Assembly: GCF_000830005.1 (NCBI RefSeq) | Contig: NZ_CP010407.1 | Span: 1,889,001 to 1,953,000 of the forward strand | From: Streptomyces vietnamensis | GTDB lineage: Bacteria; Actinomycetota; Actinomycetes; Streptomycetales; Streptomycetaceae | Reading direction: 5' to 3' | DNA: 64,000 nt | Shown here: one piece after another, positions 6,968 through 15,391 of the stretch | Position numbering within the stretch: the stretch's first letter is position 1 | How the letters are laid out: each line of letters begins with the position of its first letter | Position numbers and translations under genes: made by a program | Notes under the pieces: model-generated | The model's input: the letters and a program-made list of their open reading frames with translations, nothing else | What the model was told of the DNA's origin: nothing | Databases searched by the model: none

Positions 6968-7941
6968 GTACGCGCACGAGTTCCGGCACCGCACGCACCG
7001 CCTTCGCCTTCGCCCTGATCACCGCGGCCGCGCTCGGCCTCACCGCCTGCTCGGGCGGCGAGCCCGCGACCGCCCCGGCCGGGGCCTCGGGAGCGCCCGG
7101 CGCGGCGAAGGGCGCGCTCCCGACCGAGGACGTGGCGGCGGCGGTGAAGAAGAACGAGGCGGCGGCGAAGCTGCTGCCCGCCGACGTGCGGCAGCGCGGC
7201 AGCCTGCGGATCGCCTCCGCGGTGGGGACCCCGCCCAGCTCGGCGTACCTGCCCGACGGCAGGACCGTCGTGGGGGTGGACGCCGACTTCTCGGCCGCCG
7301 TGGCGAAGGCCCTCGGCCTGGAGCTGAAGCGCGAGGTGGTGGGCTTCGAGGCGATCCTGCCGGCGCTCGGCAGCGGCAAGTACGACGTCGGCACGGGCAA
7401 CTTCGGGGTGACCGAGGAGCGGCGGAAGACCATCGACTTCGTCACGTACGTCAACGACGGCCAGGGCTTCGCCACCCGCGCCGACTCCCCGCTGAAGGCC
7501 GTCACCGACCTCACCCAGCTGTGCGGCCTGAAGGTCGCGACGGGCGCCGGCACCACCTTCGAACGGACCCTGGAGCAGAACAAGGGCCGGTGCGCCGAGG
7601 CCGGGAAGCCGCCGTACGAGGTGAACGTCTTCAGCGAGACGGGGGCGGTCTGGATGGCGCTCCAGCAGGGTCGCAGCGATGTCGTGATGAGCACCATCAA
7701 CGGCGTGCGGTACGCGGTGACGCAGCAGAAGAACGTGAAGTTCCTGAACGAGTACCGGCGCCTCGACGTCGGCTTCGCCTTCAAGAAGGGCACCCCGCTC
7801 GCGCCGGCCTTCCAGGCGGCGGTGAACGGCCTGAAGGCCGACGGGACGTACGACCGGATCCTGAAGAAGTGGGGGGTGACGGCCTCGGGCATCGAGGAGT
7901 CGCGGATCTCCCCGCCGGAGATCCCCGCGCCGAAGAAGTGA
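6964..7941 (+). CDS. Second amino-acid ABC transporter substrate-binding lipoprotein
   Basis: A 325-residue exported protein with lipobox LTAC (Cys29) and an SBP_bac_3 domain (LRIASAVGTPPSSAY, VGVDADFSAAVAKALG, KYDVGTGNFGVTEERRKT). It is clearly related to the lipoprotein at 652-1626, sharing KYDxxxxNxxVTEERxK and a C-terminal ILKKWGVTASGIEESRI-type ending. Start ATG overlaps the GNAT stop as ATGA. There is no permease or ATPase on this strand, so it presumably shares the divergent transporter. Two receptors may broaden ligand range. Confidence 0.93.
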   Translation: MSTRTSSGTARTAFAFALITAAALGLTACSGGEPATAPAGASGAPGAAKGALPTEDVAAAVKKNEAAAKLLPADVRQRGSLRIASAVGTPPSSAYLPDGRTVVGVDADFSAAVAKALGLELKREVVGFEAILPALGSGKYDVGTGNFGVTEERRKTIDFVTYVNDGQGFATRADSPLKAVTDLTQLCGLKVATGAGTTFERTLEQNKGRCAEAGKPPYEVNVFSETGAVWMALQQGRSDVVMSTINGVRYAVTQQKNVKFLNEYRRLDVGFAFKKGTPLAPAFQAAVNGLKADGTYDRILKKWGVTASGIEESRISPPEIPAPKK

Positions 7942-7978
7942 CGGTACGGGGGCTCCGGCGGGGGTTGCCGACGGAGCG

Positions 7979-9232
7979 TCAGCAGCCGTCGCAGGGACAG
8001 CAGCAGCAGTCGCAGTCACAGCCGCCGCAGTCGCAACCGCTGCAGCCGCCGTCCCCGCAGTCGCAGTCGTAGCAGCACCCCTCGCGCTTCTTGCGGGACC
8101 AGGGGCCCTCGTACTTCTTGGCGCAGCAGATCTGGCAGGTGCAGAAGAGCCAAGTGAACATGGCGCACCCGGCGAGGAAGCCGCGCGGCTTGGGGGCCTG
8201 GGGCGCACCGCCGCCGAACTGCGGCGGCAGGCCGCCGGGGCCCATCGGGCCGCCCGCGCCCCCGCCGTAGGGGTTCCCGCCGCCCCCGTAGGGGTCGTAC
8301 GGGCCGGCGCCCCCGTTCGCGTACGGATTGCCGGGCACCGGCCCCTGGCCCGCCCCCGGCGCCCCGTGCGAGCAGCTCGTCGTGCCGAAGGCGCGGTCGA
8401 CCGAGGTGCGCAGCTCGTGGGCGAGGAGGACGTGGGCGAGCTTGCCGTCGGCGAACTCGGCGTCCTTGAGGGCGAGGCGGATGCCGTGGAGGGCGTCGTC
8501 GGCGAGCCGGCGGGCCTCCTCGCGGGAGGTGCCGGTGGCGGTGAGCGGGTTCCACGCTCCGGTCTCGGCGTCGGCGGCCTGGTCCTCGACGGCGTCGAGG
8601 AGGTGGGCGAGGCGGCCGAAGAGACGGCCCGCCTCGGCGAGCGGCGCCGCGTTCCCGGGGCGGCCGGCGAGGACGGCGGTGTGCGCGAAGGCGGCCGCGG
8701 TCGCCGTCTCGGTCGGCTCGGTGACGGTGAGCAGGGAGGTGCCGGATCCCGCGAGGGCCTCGATGCCGGTCTGGCGGTCGACGGCGTCGACGAGGACGGC
8801 GGTGTCGAAGCCGAGGTCCCTGCCCGTCCTGGCCCCGGCCCTGTCCCAGGAGCGGGCGACGCGGCGGGCCGCGGCGGCGACCGGCCGGCGGGCCAACAGG
8901 CCGTCCCGGTCGGCGACGTGGTCCCGTACCTTCGCGGAGGCGAGGACGAGCGAGACGGCGGCGGCGAGCCTGGCTCCCTCGCCGCGGGCGACGGGGGCGG
9001 TCCGCATGGCGCGCAGCGCGCAGGGCCCGGCGGTGCGGCGGCCGGCCTCGGTCACGCCGGTCTGAGCCTCCGTCAGGACCGAGACGATGAGGCCGTCGTA
9101 GTTGGTGACGACGCGGGCGAACTGGCCGTGGTCGGCGCGGAGAGCGAGGCAGAGGCCGCAGAGGTGGGCCATCCACTCGGTCTTGAGGCCGTCGGTGAGG
9201 CGGTGGGTGCAGGGTCTGACGATTCCGAACAA
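7979..9232 (-). CDS. DUF5685-family protein with extremely Cys-rich C-terminus
   Basis: A 417-residue protein starting at TTG (9230-9232), recognised by the family N-terminus MFGIVRPCTHRLTDGLKTEW. It has an Ala-rich helical middle, a Gly/Pro linker (about 310-345), then a hydrophobic segment and a tail with 20 Cys in the last 63 residues (for example CDCGDGGCSGCDCGGCDCDC). The N-terminal CTHR and CGLC motifs add further Cys, suggesting metal binding. The function of the family is unknown to me. It converges with the rightward operon, 37 bp away. The tail could bind a metal, or make its synthesis sensitive to Cys supply; neither is shown. Confidence 0.85.
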   Translation of the reverse strand: MFGIVRPCTHRLTDGLKTEWMAHLCGLCLALRADHGQFARVVTNYDGLIVSVLTEAQTGVTEAGRRTAGPCALRAMRTAPVARGEGARLAAAVSLVLASAKVRDHVADRDGLLARRPVAAAARRVARSWDRAGARTGRDLGFDTAVLVDAVDRQTGIEALAGSGTSLLTVTEPTETATAAAFAHTAVLAGRPGNAAPLAEAGRLFGRLAHLLDAVEDQAADAETGAWNPLTATGTSREEARRLADDALHGIRLALKDAEFADGKLAHVLLAHELRTSVDRAFGTTSCSHGAPGAGQGPVPGNPYANGGAGPYDPYGGGGNPYGGGAGGPMGPGGLPPQFGGGAPQAPKPRGFLAGCAMFTWLFCTCQICCAKKYEGPWSRKKREGCCYDCDCGDGGCSGCDCGGCDCDCCCCPCDGC

Positions 9233-9554
9233 GGACTCCCCCGTGAGTCGTGGGCTGTGGCGGGCGAAGGTCCGCCGAGCGGCCCCGCGGCATCGTAGCG
9301 AGTGGGTCCGTTCACCCGTACGCGCCCATCGTCACCCTTGTAGCCCGACTTTCATATTTTCAGCTGCATGGCCCTCCGTCAGGGCCCGCATACCGCAAGT
9401 TTCCTGACGAATCGCCAGGAAACGCCCCTCACGTTCTGCACCAGTACCGTCACGAATCCCCTGCGCGGCGCCTATCCACTTGGCGCGCGATCCGCATCAT
9501 GGACGACGATAGGGATTGCGGAACCACAAGTGACCGCGCTGAAAGGAGGCGTCC
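9233..9554. other. Divergent intergenic region between DUF5685 gene and sepF-like gene
   Basis: These 322 bp hold no convincing gene. A strong ribosome site GAAAGGAGG (9541-9549) precedes the sepF-like ATG at 9555. TAGGGAT (9510-9516) could be a -10 box, but no good -35 was found. The stretch around 9345-9365 is the most AT-rich here and may contain the leftward promoter. Confidence 0.5.
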
Positions 9555-9989
9555 ATGGGATCGGTGCGCAAGGCGAGTGCCTGGCTGGGACTCGTCGAGG
9601 ACAACGACGAGCGTTACTACGACGACGAGTACGCCGACGGTGCCGAGGGCGGCGACGCCTGGGTGACGGACCCCCGGGTCCGGGTGGCCACGGACACCGC
9701 CGAGGAGCGGGGCCGCCGGATCGCCACCGTCTCCCCCGACGGCTTCCGGGACGCCCGGGGCATCGGCGAGCTCTTCCGGGAGGGGGTCCCGGTGATCGTG
9801 AACCTGACCGCGATGGAGCCGAACGACGCCAAGCGCGTCGTCGACTTCGCCGCCGGTCTCGCCTTCGGTCTGCGCGGCTCGATCGAGCGCGTGGCGACGC
9901 GGGTCTTCCTGCTGACCCCCGCCGACACCCAGATCGTCAGCGGCGAGACGGGCCGACGTCAGCAGGACGGTTTCTTCAACCAGAGCTGA
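9555..9989 (+). CDS. SepF-family cell-division protein (paralogue)
   Basis: A 144-residue cytoplasmic protein. A short N-terminus ([16 protein letters not shown]) resembles the membrane-targeting helix of SepF, followed by an acidic linker ([15 protein letters not shown]). The C-terminal SepF/DUF552 domain includes [53 protein letters not shown]. SepF links FtsZ polymers to the membrane at division septa. Streptomyces usually encode three SepF-type proteins; the one in the division cluster is longer (about 210 residues). This stand-alone copy is probably one of the two shorter paralogues. Excellent Shine-Dalgarno. It is a single gene convergent with the MFS transporter. Confidence 0.9.
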   Translation: MGSVRKASAWLGLVEDNDERYYDDEYADGAEGGDAWVTDPRVRVATDTAEERGRRIATVSPDGFRDARGIGELFREGVPVIVNLTAMEPNDAKRVVDFAAGLAFGLRGSIERVATRVFLLTPADTQIVSGETGRRQQDGFFNQS

Positions 9990-10032
9990 GCGGGTCCGCC
10001 GGCCGGTCCTGGCACCTCCCGACGGGGTCGGG

Positions 10033-11832
10033 TCAGTGCGCCGGACGCCCCGAGCCGGCGGGCTCGATCGCTTCCCGCGTCGCGGGCACCCGAGGCCCGG
10101 CCGCCCCCGGGGAACCGGGACGCTCCGCGGCACCGTGCCCCTCCGAGGCGCCGGGCAGCTCCGCAGGAGCTGTGGGTGCCGTTTCCGGCGACCCCGCCGA
10201 CCCGGCCGGCTCCGCCGCGTCCCGGTCCGGGCCCTCCGGGGCCGGACGCGCCCTCCGGGCCTCCCGCGCGTCGAAGGCCGCCTCCGGATCCACCGGGCAT
10301 TCCATGATCTCCGGCAGTCGCCGGGCCATCAGCGCGCCCACGAGCAGCAGTCCGGCGCTCACGCAGAGCGTGACGTGCAGACCGGTCACGAAGGAGTGCC
10401 GGGCGGCCTGGTGCAGGGCCTCTCCCGCCGTGCCGCCGAGCTGATCGGCGACCTTGTACGCCTCGCCGAGCGAGTTCGCGGCGGCCCGGCTCGCCTCCGC
10501 GGGCACCCCGGGCACCGAGGCGAGCCCGGGGGCGTACGCCGCGTTCATCACGCTGCCGAGCAGCGCGATGCCCATGCCCGCGCCGAGCTGGTACGAGGTC
10601 TCGCCGATCGCGGCCGCGCCGCCCGCGCTGTGCTGCGGCGCCTCGCTGAGCATCGACTCGTACGCCGAGAAGAGCGTGGTCTGCAGGCCGAAGCCGAGCA
10701 GCACGAAGCCCACCGTGAGCAGCAGCGGCCGGTCGTGCTGTCCCATGAGGGTCAGCAGCAGCACCGCGGCGGCGGTGAGGACGAAGCCCCAGCCGACCAT
10801 CCGGCGCGGCCCGACCCTGCGCAGGGTGTACGAGCCGGTGGCGCCGGCGGCCATGGCGGCGAAGGTCAGCGGGAGGAGCCGGAGCCCGGTCTCCAGGGGG
10901 CTGAGGCCGAGGACGAGCTGGAGGTACTGGACGGCGATGAGCTCCAGGCCGACCAGGGCCAGCATGCCGATGACGATGCAGCCGACCGAGGTGGTGAAGG
11001 CGGCCCGGGAGAAGAGCCGCAGGTCGATCAGCGGGTGCGGGCGCCGCTTCTGCCGCCGTACGAAGAGGACGAGGAGCGCCGCGCCGAGCAGGAGCGGCCC
11101 GGCGGTCGGAAGGGCGAGCAGCGGGTCGCCGGCCCCGGCGCGCTTGACGCCGAGGACGCAGCCGAGCACCCCGGCCGCGGCCATGAGCGCGCCGAGCACG
11201 TCCCAGGGGCCGTCGGCGGCGCCCTTGGACTCGGGGAGGAGGCGGCGGCCGAGCGGCAGGATCAGCGCCATCAGCGGAATGTTGATGAGGAAGACGGAGC
11301 CCCACCAGTAGTTCTCGACGAGGAAGCCGCCGAGCACGGGCCCCGTGGCGGCGCCGATCGCGGCGGTGGCGGTCCAGACGCCGATCGCGGTGGCGCGCTC
11401 CCGCCGGTCGGGGAAGACCGTCCGGAGGATGGAGAGCGTGGCGGGCATGATCATGGCGCCGCCGACGCCGAGCAGCGCACGGGCCCCGATGAGGACCGCG
11501 GGCTCGGTGGCGAGCGCGGCGACCGCCGAGGCGATGCCGAAGAGCGCGTAGCCGAGGAGGAGGATCCTGCGTCTGCCGACCCGGTCGCCGAGGGTGCCGA
11601 AGAGGATCAGGAGCGACGCGCAGACCAGGGGGTAGGCGTCGACGATCCAGAGCAGCGCGGTGGAGCTGGGGCGCAGGTCCTCGGTGAGCGAGGGGACGGC
11701 GACGTGGAGGATGGTCGCGTCGAGGGCGACCAGGAGCAGGCTGACGCAGAGGACGACGAGGACGACCCAGCGGTTGGCGCCGCCGTCGACGGCGGAACGC
11801 GTTCGCCCTTGGGCAGTGTTCGTCCTCGACAT
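10033..11832 (-). CDS. DHA2-family MFS drug-efflux transporter
   Basis: A 599-residue multi-spanning protein with about 14 predicted helices. Family motifs are LDATILHVAVPSL (motif D1), DAYPL, GTLGDRVGRRRIL (motif A), ARALLGVGGAMIMPATLSIL and the antiporter motif C IGAATGPVLGGFLVE. It resembles EmrB/QacA-type proton-driven exporters (LfrA, SmvA). Most of the last 100 residues are an Ala/Pro-rich hydrophilic tail, unusual for the family. ATG at 11830-11832 is chosen because GGGAGG lies 7 nt upstream; the frame is open further. A perfect 14-bp palindrome lies 160 bp upstream, but no regulator gene adjoins. Confidence 0.93.
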   Translation of the reverse strand: MSRTNTAQGRTRSAVDGGANRWVVLVVLCVSLLLVALDATILHVAVPSLTEDLRPSSTALLWIVDAYPLVCASLLILFGTLGDRVGRRRILLLGYALFGIASAVAALATEPAVLIGARALLGVGGAMIMPATLSILRTVFPDRRERATAIGVWTATAAIGAATGPVLGGFLVENYWWGSVFLINIPLMALILPLGRRLLPESKGAADGPWDVLGALMAAAGVLGCVLGVKRAGAGDPLLALPTAGPLLLGAALLVLFVRRQKRRPHPLIDLRLFSRAAFTTSVGCIVIGMLALVGLELIAVQYLQLVLGLSPLETGLRLLPLTFAAMAAGATGSYTLRRVGPRRMVGWGFVLTAAAVLLLTLMGQHDRPLLLTVGFVLLGFGLQTTLFSAYESMLSEAPQHSAGGAAAIGETSYQLGAGMGIALLGSVMNAAYAPGLASVPGVPAEASRAAANSLGEAYKVADQLGGTAGEALHQAARHSFVTGLHVTLCVSAGLLLVGALMARRLPEIMECPVDPEAAFDAREARRARPAPEGPDRDAAEPAGSAGSPETAPTAPAELPGASEGHGAAERPGSPGAAGPRVPATREAIEPAGSGRPAH

Positions 11833-11990
11833 GTACGTACCTCCCGGTGAAGCTCTCGCGCTCGGTGGGCTGTGACCAGGGCGTATGCCCCTGGGGCGGC
11901 CCGGCATCGACGGGCGAGTGAGTCGTCAGCGTACGCGAGTTCAAGGCCCGAGCGCGTGGCGCAGCTCTCACCTCGACGGGGCTCGCGGTG

Positions 11991-12004
11991 TGGCGTACGC
12001 CACT
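11991..12004. promoter_or_regulatory. Palindrome GTGGCGTACGCCAC in the divergent region 11833-12237
   Basis: A perfect 14-bp palindrome lies between the leftward efflux gene and the rightward PAP2 gene. Its size fits a homodimeric (for example TetR-type) operator. The remainder of the 405-bp region shows no convincing gene. TAACGT (12225-12230), 7 nt before the GTG start at 12238, could be a -10 box of a leaderless transcript, but no -35 was found. Confidence 0.4.
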
Positions 12005-12237
12005 CGGTGCGGACCGCGCGCCGCATGGAATTCCGCACGGACGTCTGTTTGGGGAAATTCCCGGGCGTTCAAACACCCTTCCGGAATCGCCCCCGCGGCA
12101 ATAGGGGCGAAGGTCATCGGATTTCCCGACGGACGCCTGGAATAGACCACTCGATGAGACCCACTCCACATCACACGATCATCACGAAGGGAGCGGAACG
12201 ACCGGGTCTGCTTCTCACTCCCTGTAACGTCGATTGG

Positions 12238-13107
12238 GTGCGTACCGACATCTTTGCCCGGCTGGACCGGGAGCCGGAACCGCCGAAGATAGAGGTCCCG
12301 CGGATGACCCGCACGCGTCTCGCCCTCTTCGGCGGGACGTCGGCGTTCTATCTCGCCATCGTCGTGGCCGTCCTGCTGTCGACGTGGCTGGTGACCCTCG
12401 ACTGGAAGATCATGCTCTTCCGGCCGTACCAGCAGTGGCCCGAGATCCACGGCTTCCTCGACTACTACGTCGTCCTCGGCCAGCGCGGCCCCACGGCCGT
12501 CATGGTGGCCGCCTGGCTGGGCTGGCGCTCCTGGCGCCAGCACACCCTGCGCCCCCTGCTGTGCCTCGGTGCCGCCCTCCTGCTGCTGAACGTCTCGGTG
12601 GGCGCGGTCAAGATCGGGCTCGGCCGCCTCGGCCCCCACTACGCGACCCAGGTCGGCTCCGCCGAGCTCTTCGGAGGCGGCGACATATTCCCCTCGGGGC
12701 ACACCGCCAACGCGGTCGTGACCTGGGGCATCCTGGCCTATCTGGCGACCACCCCGAGGGCCCGGCGCTATCTGTCGGCCCTCTCCGCGGTGGTCGCGCT
12801 CGGCGTCGGCCTCACCACCGTCTACCTGGGCACGCACTGGCTGAGCGACGTGCTGCTCGGCTGGGCCGCCGGGCTGCTCGTCCTGCTCGCGCTGCCCTGG
12901 TGCGAGCCGGTGCTTGCCGTGGCGGAGGCCAGGATCCTCGCCGCGCGCGACCGGGTGCGGGAGCGGCTGCGGGACCGTCGCCGGCTCGTGCCCTCGCTGC
13001 CCGTGGCCTCGGGAGGGCCGCGTCCGGTCCGGGAGCCGGTCCGCGAGCCCGTGCGGGAGCCCGTGGGGGTGGCCGGCGCCCGGCGCGCCCCCGCGACCCG
13101 CGGCTGA
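12238..13107 (+). CDS. PAP2-family membrane phosphatase
   Basis: A 289-residue membrane protein with five or six hydrophobic helices and the three-part PAP2 active-site signature: KIGLGRLGP (motif 1, KxxxxxxRP-like but with Gly in place of Pro in part), FPSGHTANA (motif 2, nucleophile region) and YLGTHWLSDVLLG (motif 3, catalytic His and Asp). It may dephosphorylate lipid phosphates such as undecaprenyl diphosphate or phosphatidate at the outer membrane face. GTG at 12238 is chosen because the preceding-ATG residues RTDIFARLDREPEPPKIEVP look conserved; ATG 12304 is the alternative. The C-terminus holds a repeated PVREPVREPVREPVG tail. Confidence 0.88.
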   Translation: MRTDIFARLDREPEPPKIEVPRMTRTRLALFGGTSAFYLAIVVAVLLSTWLVTLDWKIMLFRPYQQWPEIHGFLDYYVVLGQRGPTAVMVAAWLGWRSWRQHTLRPLLCLGAALLLLNVSVGAVKIGLGRLGPHYATQVGSAELFGGGDIFPSGHTANAVVTWGILAYLATTPRARRYLSALSAVVALGVGLTTVYLGTHWLSDVLLGWAAGLLVLLALPWCEPVLAVAEARILAARDRVRERLRDRRRLVPSLPVASGGPRPVREPVREPVREPVGVAGARRAPATRG

Positions 13108-13114
13108 CACGTAC

Positions 13115-13153
13115 GCGAAAGGGCCCCGGCCATCCCGGCCGGGGCCCTTTCGC
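13115..13153. terminator. Bidirectional terminator hairpin
   Basis: Perfect 17-bp inverted repeat (13115-13131 and 13137-13153) with a 5-nt loop, rich in GC near the loop and carrying AAAG/CTTT at the base. It sits between the convergent PAP2 and I78 genes and would serve both. Confidence 0.85.
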
Positions 13154-13172
13154 ATGCGGTCCGGTCGGCTCC

Positions 13173-13388
13173 TCAGCCGAGCCAGCAGCGGGTGACGGTG
13201 CCGTCCTCGACCTCGAAGTTGATGCGCCCGGCCAGGTACTCCATGGTGATGATCGAGCCGGGCGGCAGGGACCGGACGGCGCGCCAGCCGCGGGTCCTGG
13301 CGAGCTGCTCGGCTCCTTCGGCGTCGAGGCCCACATAGGACTCGGGGGCGTCGCGGGGCGGTTCGGGAGTGCGCGAAGTGGGTGACAT
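13173..13388 (-). CDS. I78-family peptidase-inhibitor-like small protein
   Basis: A 71-residue protein. The stretch YVGLDAEGAEQLARTRGW, then RSLPPGSIITMEYLAGRINF and a terminal VEDGTVTRCWLG match the potato-inhibitor-like I78 fold (the LPPGxxxTxEYxxxRxN pattern). No signal peptide is visible, so it is probably cytoplasmic. ATG at 13386-13388 is preferred over GTG 13397 because GAGG precedes it closely. The protease target is unknown. Confidence 0.85.
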   Translation of the reverse strand: MSPTSRTPEPPRDAPESYVGLDAEGAEQLARTRGWRAVRSLPPGSIITMEYLAGRINFEVEDGTVTRCWLG

Positions 13389-13696
13389 GAACCTCACGTT
13401 AGTCCCTCGGCGGTCACGCTTGTGTCACAAGTTCTCGACATATGTTTGCCCTGCTCACAACCGTTCGCGAGGCGGGTTTCCGGCCGTTTCTCCAGCAATT
13501 CCGAACGGCACCCGGCAGTTCGCACGAAGGGCTCGGAAGGGCGGCTGAGGCTCTTTCAATTCCCCTCTTCCCGCAGGCCGTCCCGAATTGTGTCGGCGAC
13601 TCGCACCCGAGGCGCACACTCTTCCCTTACACAATGCTTACGCTGTCCGAACGCCCGGAGACGCGGAGCCGGGACGACGGCGAGGCGGAGGAAGCG
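13389..13696. other. Intergenic region upstream of ctaD
   Basis: About 308 bp without a clear gene. CTTGTGTCACAAG (13419-13431) is a perfect 6-1-6 palindrome near the leftward I78 start. A GGAGG (13688-13692) precedes the ctaD ATG. An in-frame ATG at 13634 would add 21 residues to CtaD but has no good ribosome site. Confidence 0.45.
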
Positions 13697-15391
13697 ATGG
13701 GCAACGGGACAGCGACCGCGACCGCCGAATCGGCCCGGCAACGGCACGGACGCATCCTGATCGACTGGGTCACCACGACCGACCACAAGAAGATCGGCCA
13801 TCTCTATCTGGCCACCTCGTTCGTCTTCTTCCTGATCGCCGGGCTCATGGCGATGCTGATGCGGGCCGAGCTGGCCCGCCCGGGACTCCAGCTCGTCACG
13901 AACCAGGAGTTCAACCAGGCCTTCACCCTGCACGGCACGATCATGCTGCTGCTCTTCGCCACGCCCACCTTCGCCGGCTTCGCGAACGAGCTGGTGCCGC
14001 TGCAGATCGGCTCGCCCGACGTCGCCTTCCCGCGGCTCAACATGTTCTCGTACTGGCTGTTCCTCTTCGGCGGCCTGATGGTCCTCGGCTCGCTGCTCAC
14101 GCCCACCGGCCCGCCCGCCTTCGGCTGGACCGCCTACGCCCCGCTCAACAGCCTGGAGCGCTCGCCGGGCATCGGCGCCGACCTGTGGATCGTGGGGCTC
14201 GCGTTCTCCGGCTTCGGCACCATCCTGGCCTCGGTGAACTTCCTCGCCACCATCATCGGGATGCGGGCGCCCGGCATGACCATGTTCCGGATGCCGATCT
14301 TCACCTGGAACGTCCTCTTCAACACGATCCTGGTGCTCGTCGCCTTCCCGGTGCTCGCGGCGGCGCTGCTCGTCCTGGAGGCCGACCGGCGTCTCGGCGC
14401 CGTCGTCTTCCAGCCCGAGAACGGCGGGGCGCTGCTCTGGCAGCACCTCTTCTGGTTCTTCGGCCACCCCGAGGTCTACATCATCGCGCTGCCGTTCTTC
14501 GGGATCATCAGCGAGATCATCCCGGTCTTCGCCCGCAAGCCGATCTTCGGCTACGCGACGCTCATCGCCGCCACCATGACGATCACCGGCCTCTCGGTGG
14601 TGGTCTGGGCCCACCACATGTTCGTGACGGGCGCGGTGCTGCTGCCGTTCTTCTCGATGCTCTCGTTCCTCATCGCGGTGCCCACCGGGGTGAAGTTCTT
14701 CAACTGGACCGGGACGATGCTGCGGGGCTCGCTCTCCTTCGAGACCCCGATGCTCTGGTCCGTCGGCTTCCTGGTGTCCTTCCTCTTCGGCGGGCTCACC
14801 GGCGTCATCCTCGCCTCGCCGCCGATGGACTTCCACGTCACCGACTCGTACTTCGTGGTCGCCCACTTCCACTACACGGTCTTCGGCACGGTCGTCTTCG
14901 CGACCTTCGCGGGCTTCTACTTCTGGTGGCCCAAGTTCACCGGCCGGATGCTCGACGAGCGGCTCGGGAAGATCCACTTCTGGACCCTCTTCGTCGGCTT
15001 CCACACCACCTTCCTGGTGCAGCACTGGCTGGGCGCGGAAGGCATGCCCCGCCGGTACGCCGACTACCTGTGGGCCGACGGCTTCACGGCACTGAACACC
15101 GTCTCCTCCATCGGCGCCTTCCTGCTCGGCGCGTCCACCCTCCCCTTCCTCTACAACGTCTGGCGGACCTGGCGGTACGGGGAGAAGGTCGACGTCGACG
15201 ACCCCTGGGGCTTCGGGCGCTCCCTGGAATGGGCGACCTCCTGCCCGCCGCCCCGGCACAACTTCCTGTCCGTGCCCCTGATCCGCTCCGAGTCGCCCGC
15301 CTTCGACCTCCACCACCCCGAGTTCGCCGCGTACGAGCGGATGCGGATCAGCCCTCCGACCGGTCGAGAGACCGGGACAAGCGGTCCCTGA
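13697..15391 (+). CDS. ctaD: Cytochrome c oxidase (aa3-type) subunit I, stand-alone copy
   Basis: A 564-residue, about 12-helix haem-copper oxidase subunit. It contains [14 protein letters not shown] (low-spin haem ligand), [15 protein letters not shown] (Cu-B His, cross-linked Tyr and the proton-channel Glu of A-type oxidases), VWAHHMF (Cu-B His pair) and [12 protein letters not shown] (haem ligands). It reduces O2 to water using cytochrome-derived electrons and pumps protons. No ctaC, ctaE, ctaF or qcr genes lie nearby, so it is a second copy outside the main bcc-aa3 cluster and must share the other subunits. Its 3' end overlaps the convergent WYL gene by 44 bp. Confidence 0.95.
   Translation: MGNGTATATAESARQRHGRILIDWVTTTDHKKIGHLYLATSFVFFLIAGLMAMLMRAELARPGLQLVTNQEFNQAFTLHGTIMLLLFATPTFAGFANELVPLQIGSPDVAFPRLNMFSYWLFLFGGLMVLGSLLTPTGPPAFGWTAYAPLNSLERSPGIGADLWIVGLAFSGFGTILASVNFLATIIGMRAPGMTMFRMPIFTWNVLFNTILVLVAFPVLAAALLVLEADRRLGAVVFQPENGGALLWQHLFWFFGHPEVYIIALPFFGIISEIIPVFARKPIFGYATLIAATMTITGLSVVVWAHHMFVTGAVLLPFFSMLSFLIAVPTGVKFFNWTGTMLRGSLSFETPMLWSVGFLVSFLFGGLTGVILASPPMDFHVTDSYFVVAHFHYTVFGTVVFATFAGFYFWWPKFTGRMLDERLGKIHFWTLFVGFHTTFLVQHWLGAEGMPRRYADYLWADGFTALNTVSSIGAFLLGASTLPFLYNVWRTWRYGEKVDVDDPWGFGRSLEWATSCPPPRHNFLSVPLIRSESPAFDLHHPEFAAYERMRISPPTGRETGTSGP

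Noticed and set aside
13447..13462. Rex-like redox operator TTTGCCCTGCTCACAA upstream of ctaD
   Set aside because: Only the right half-site (TCACAA) resembles the Rex consensus; the left half does not.
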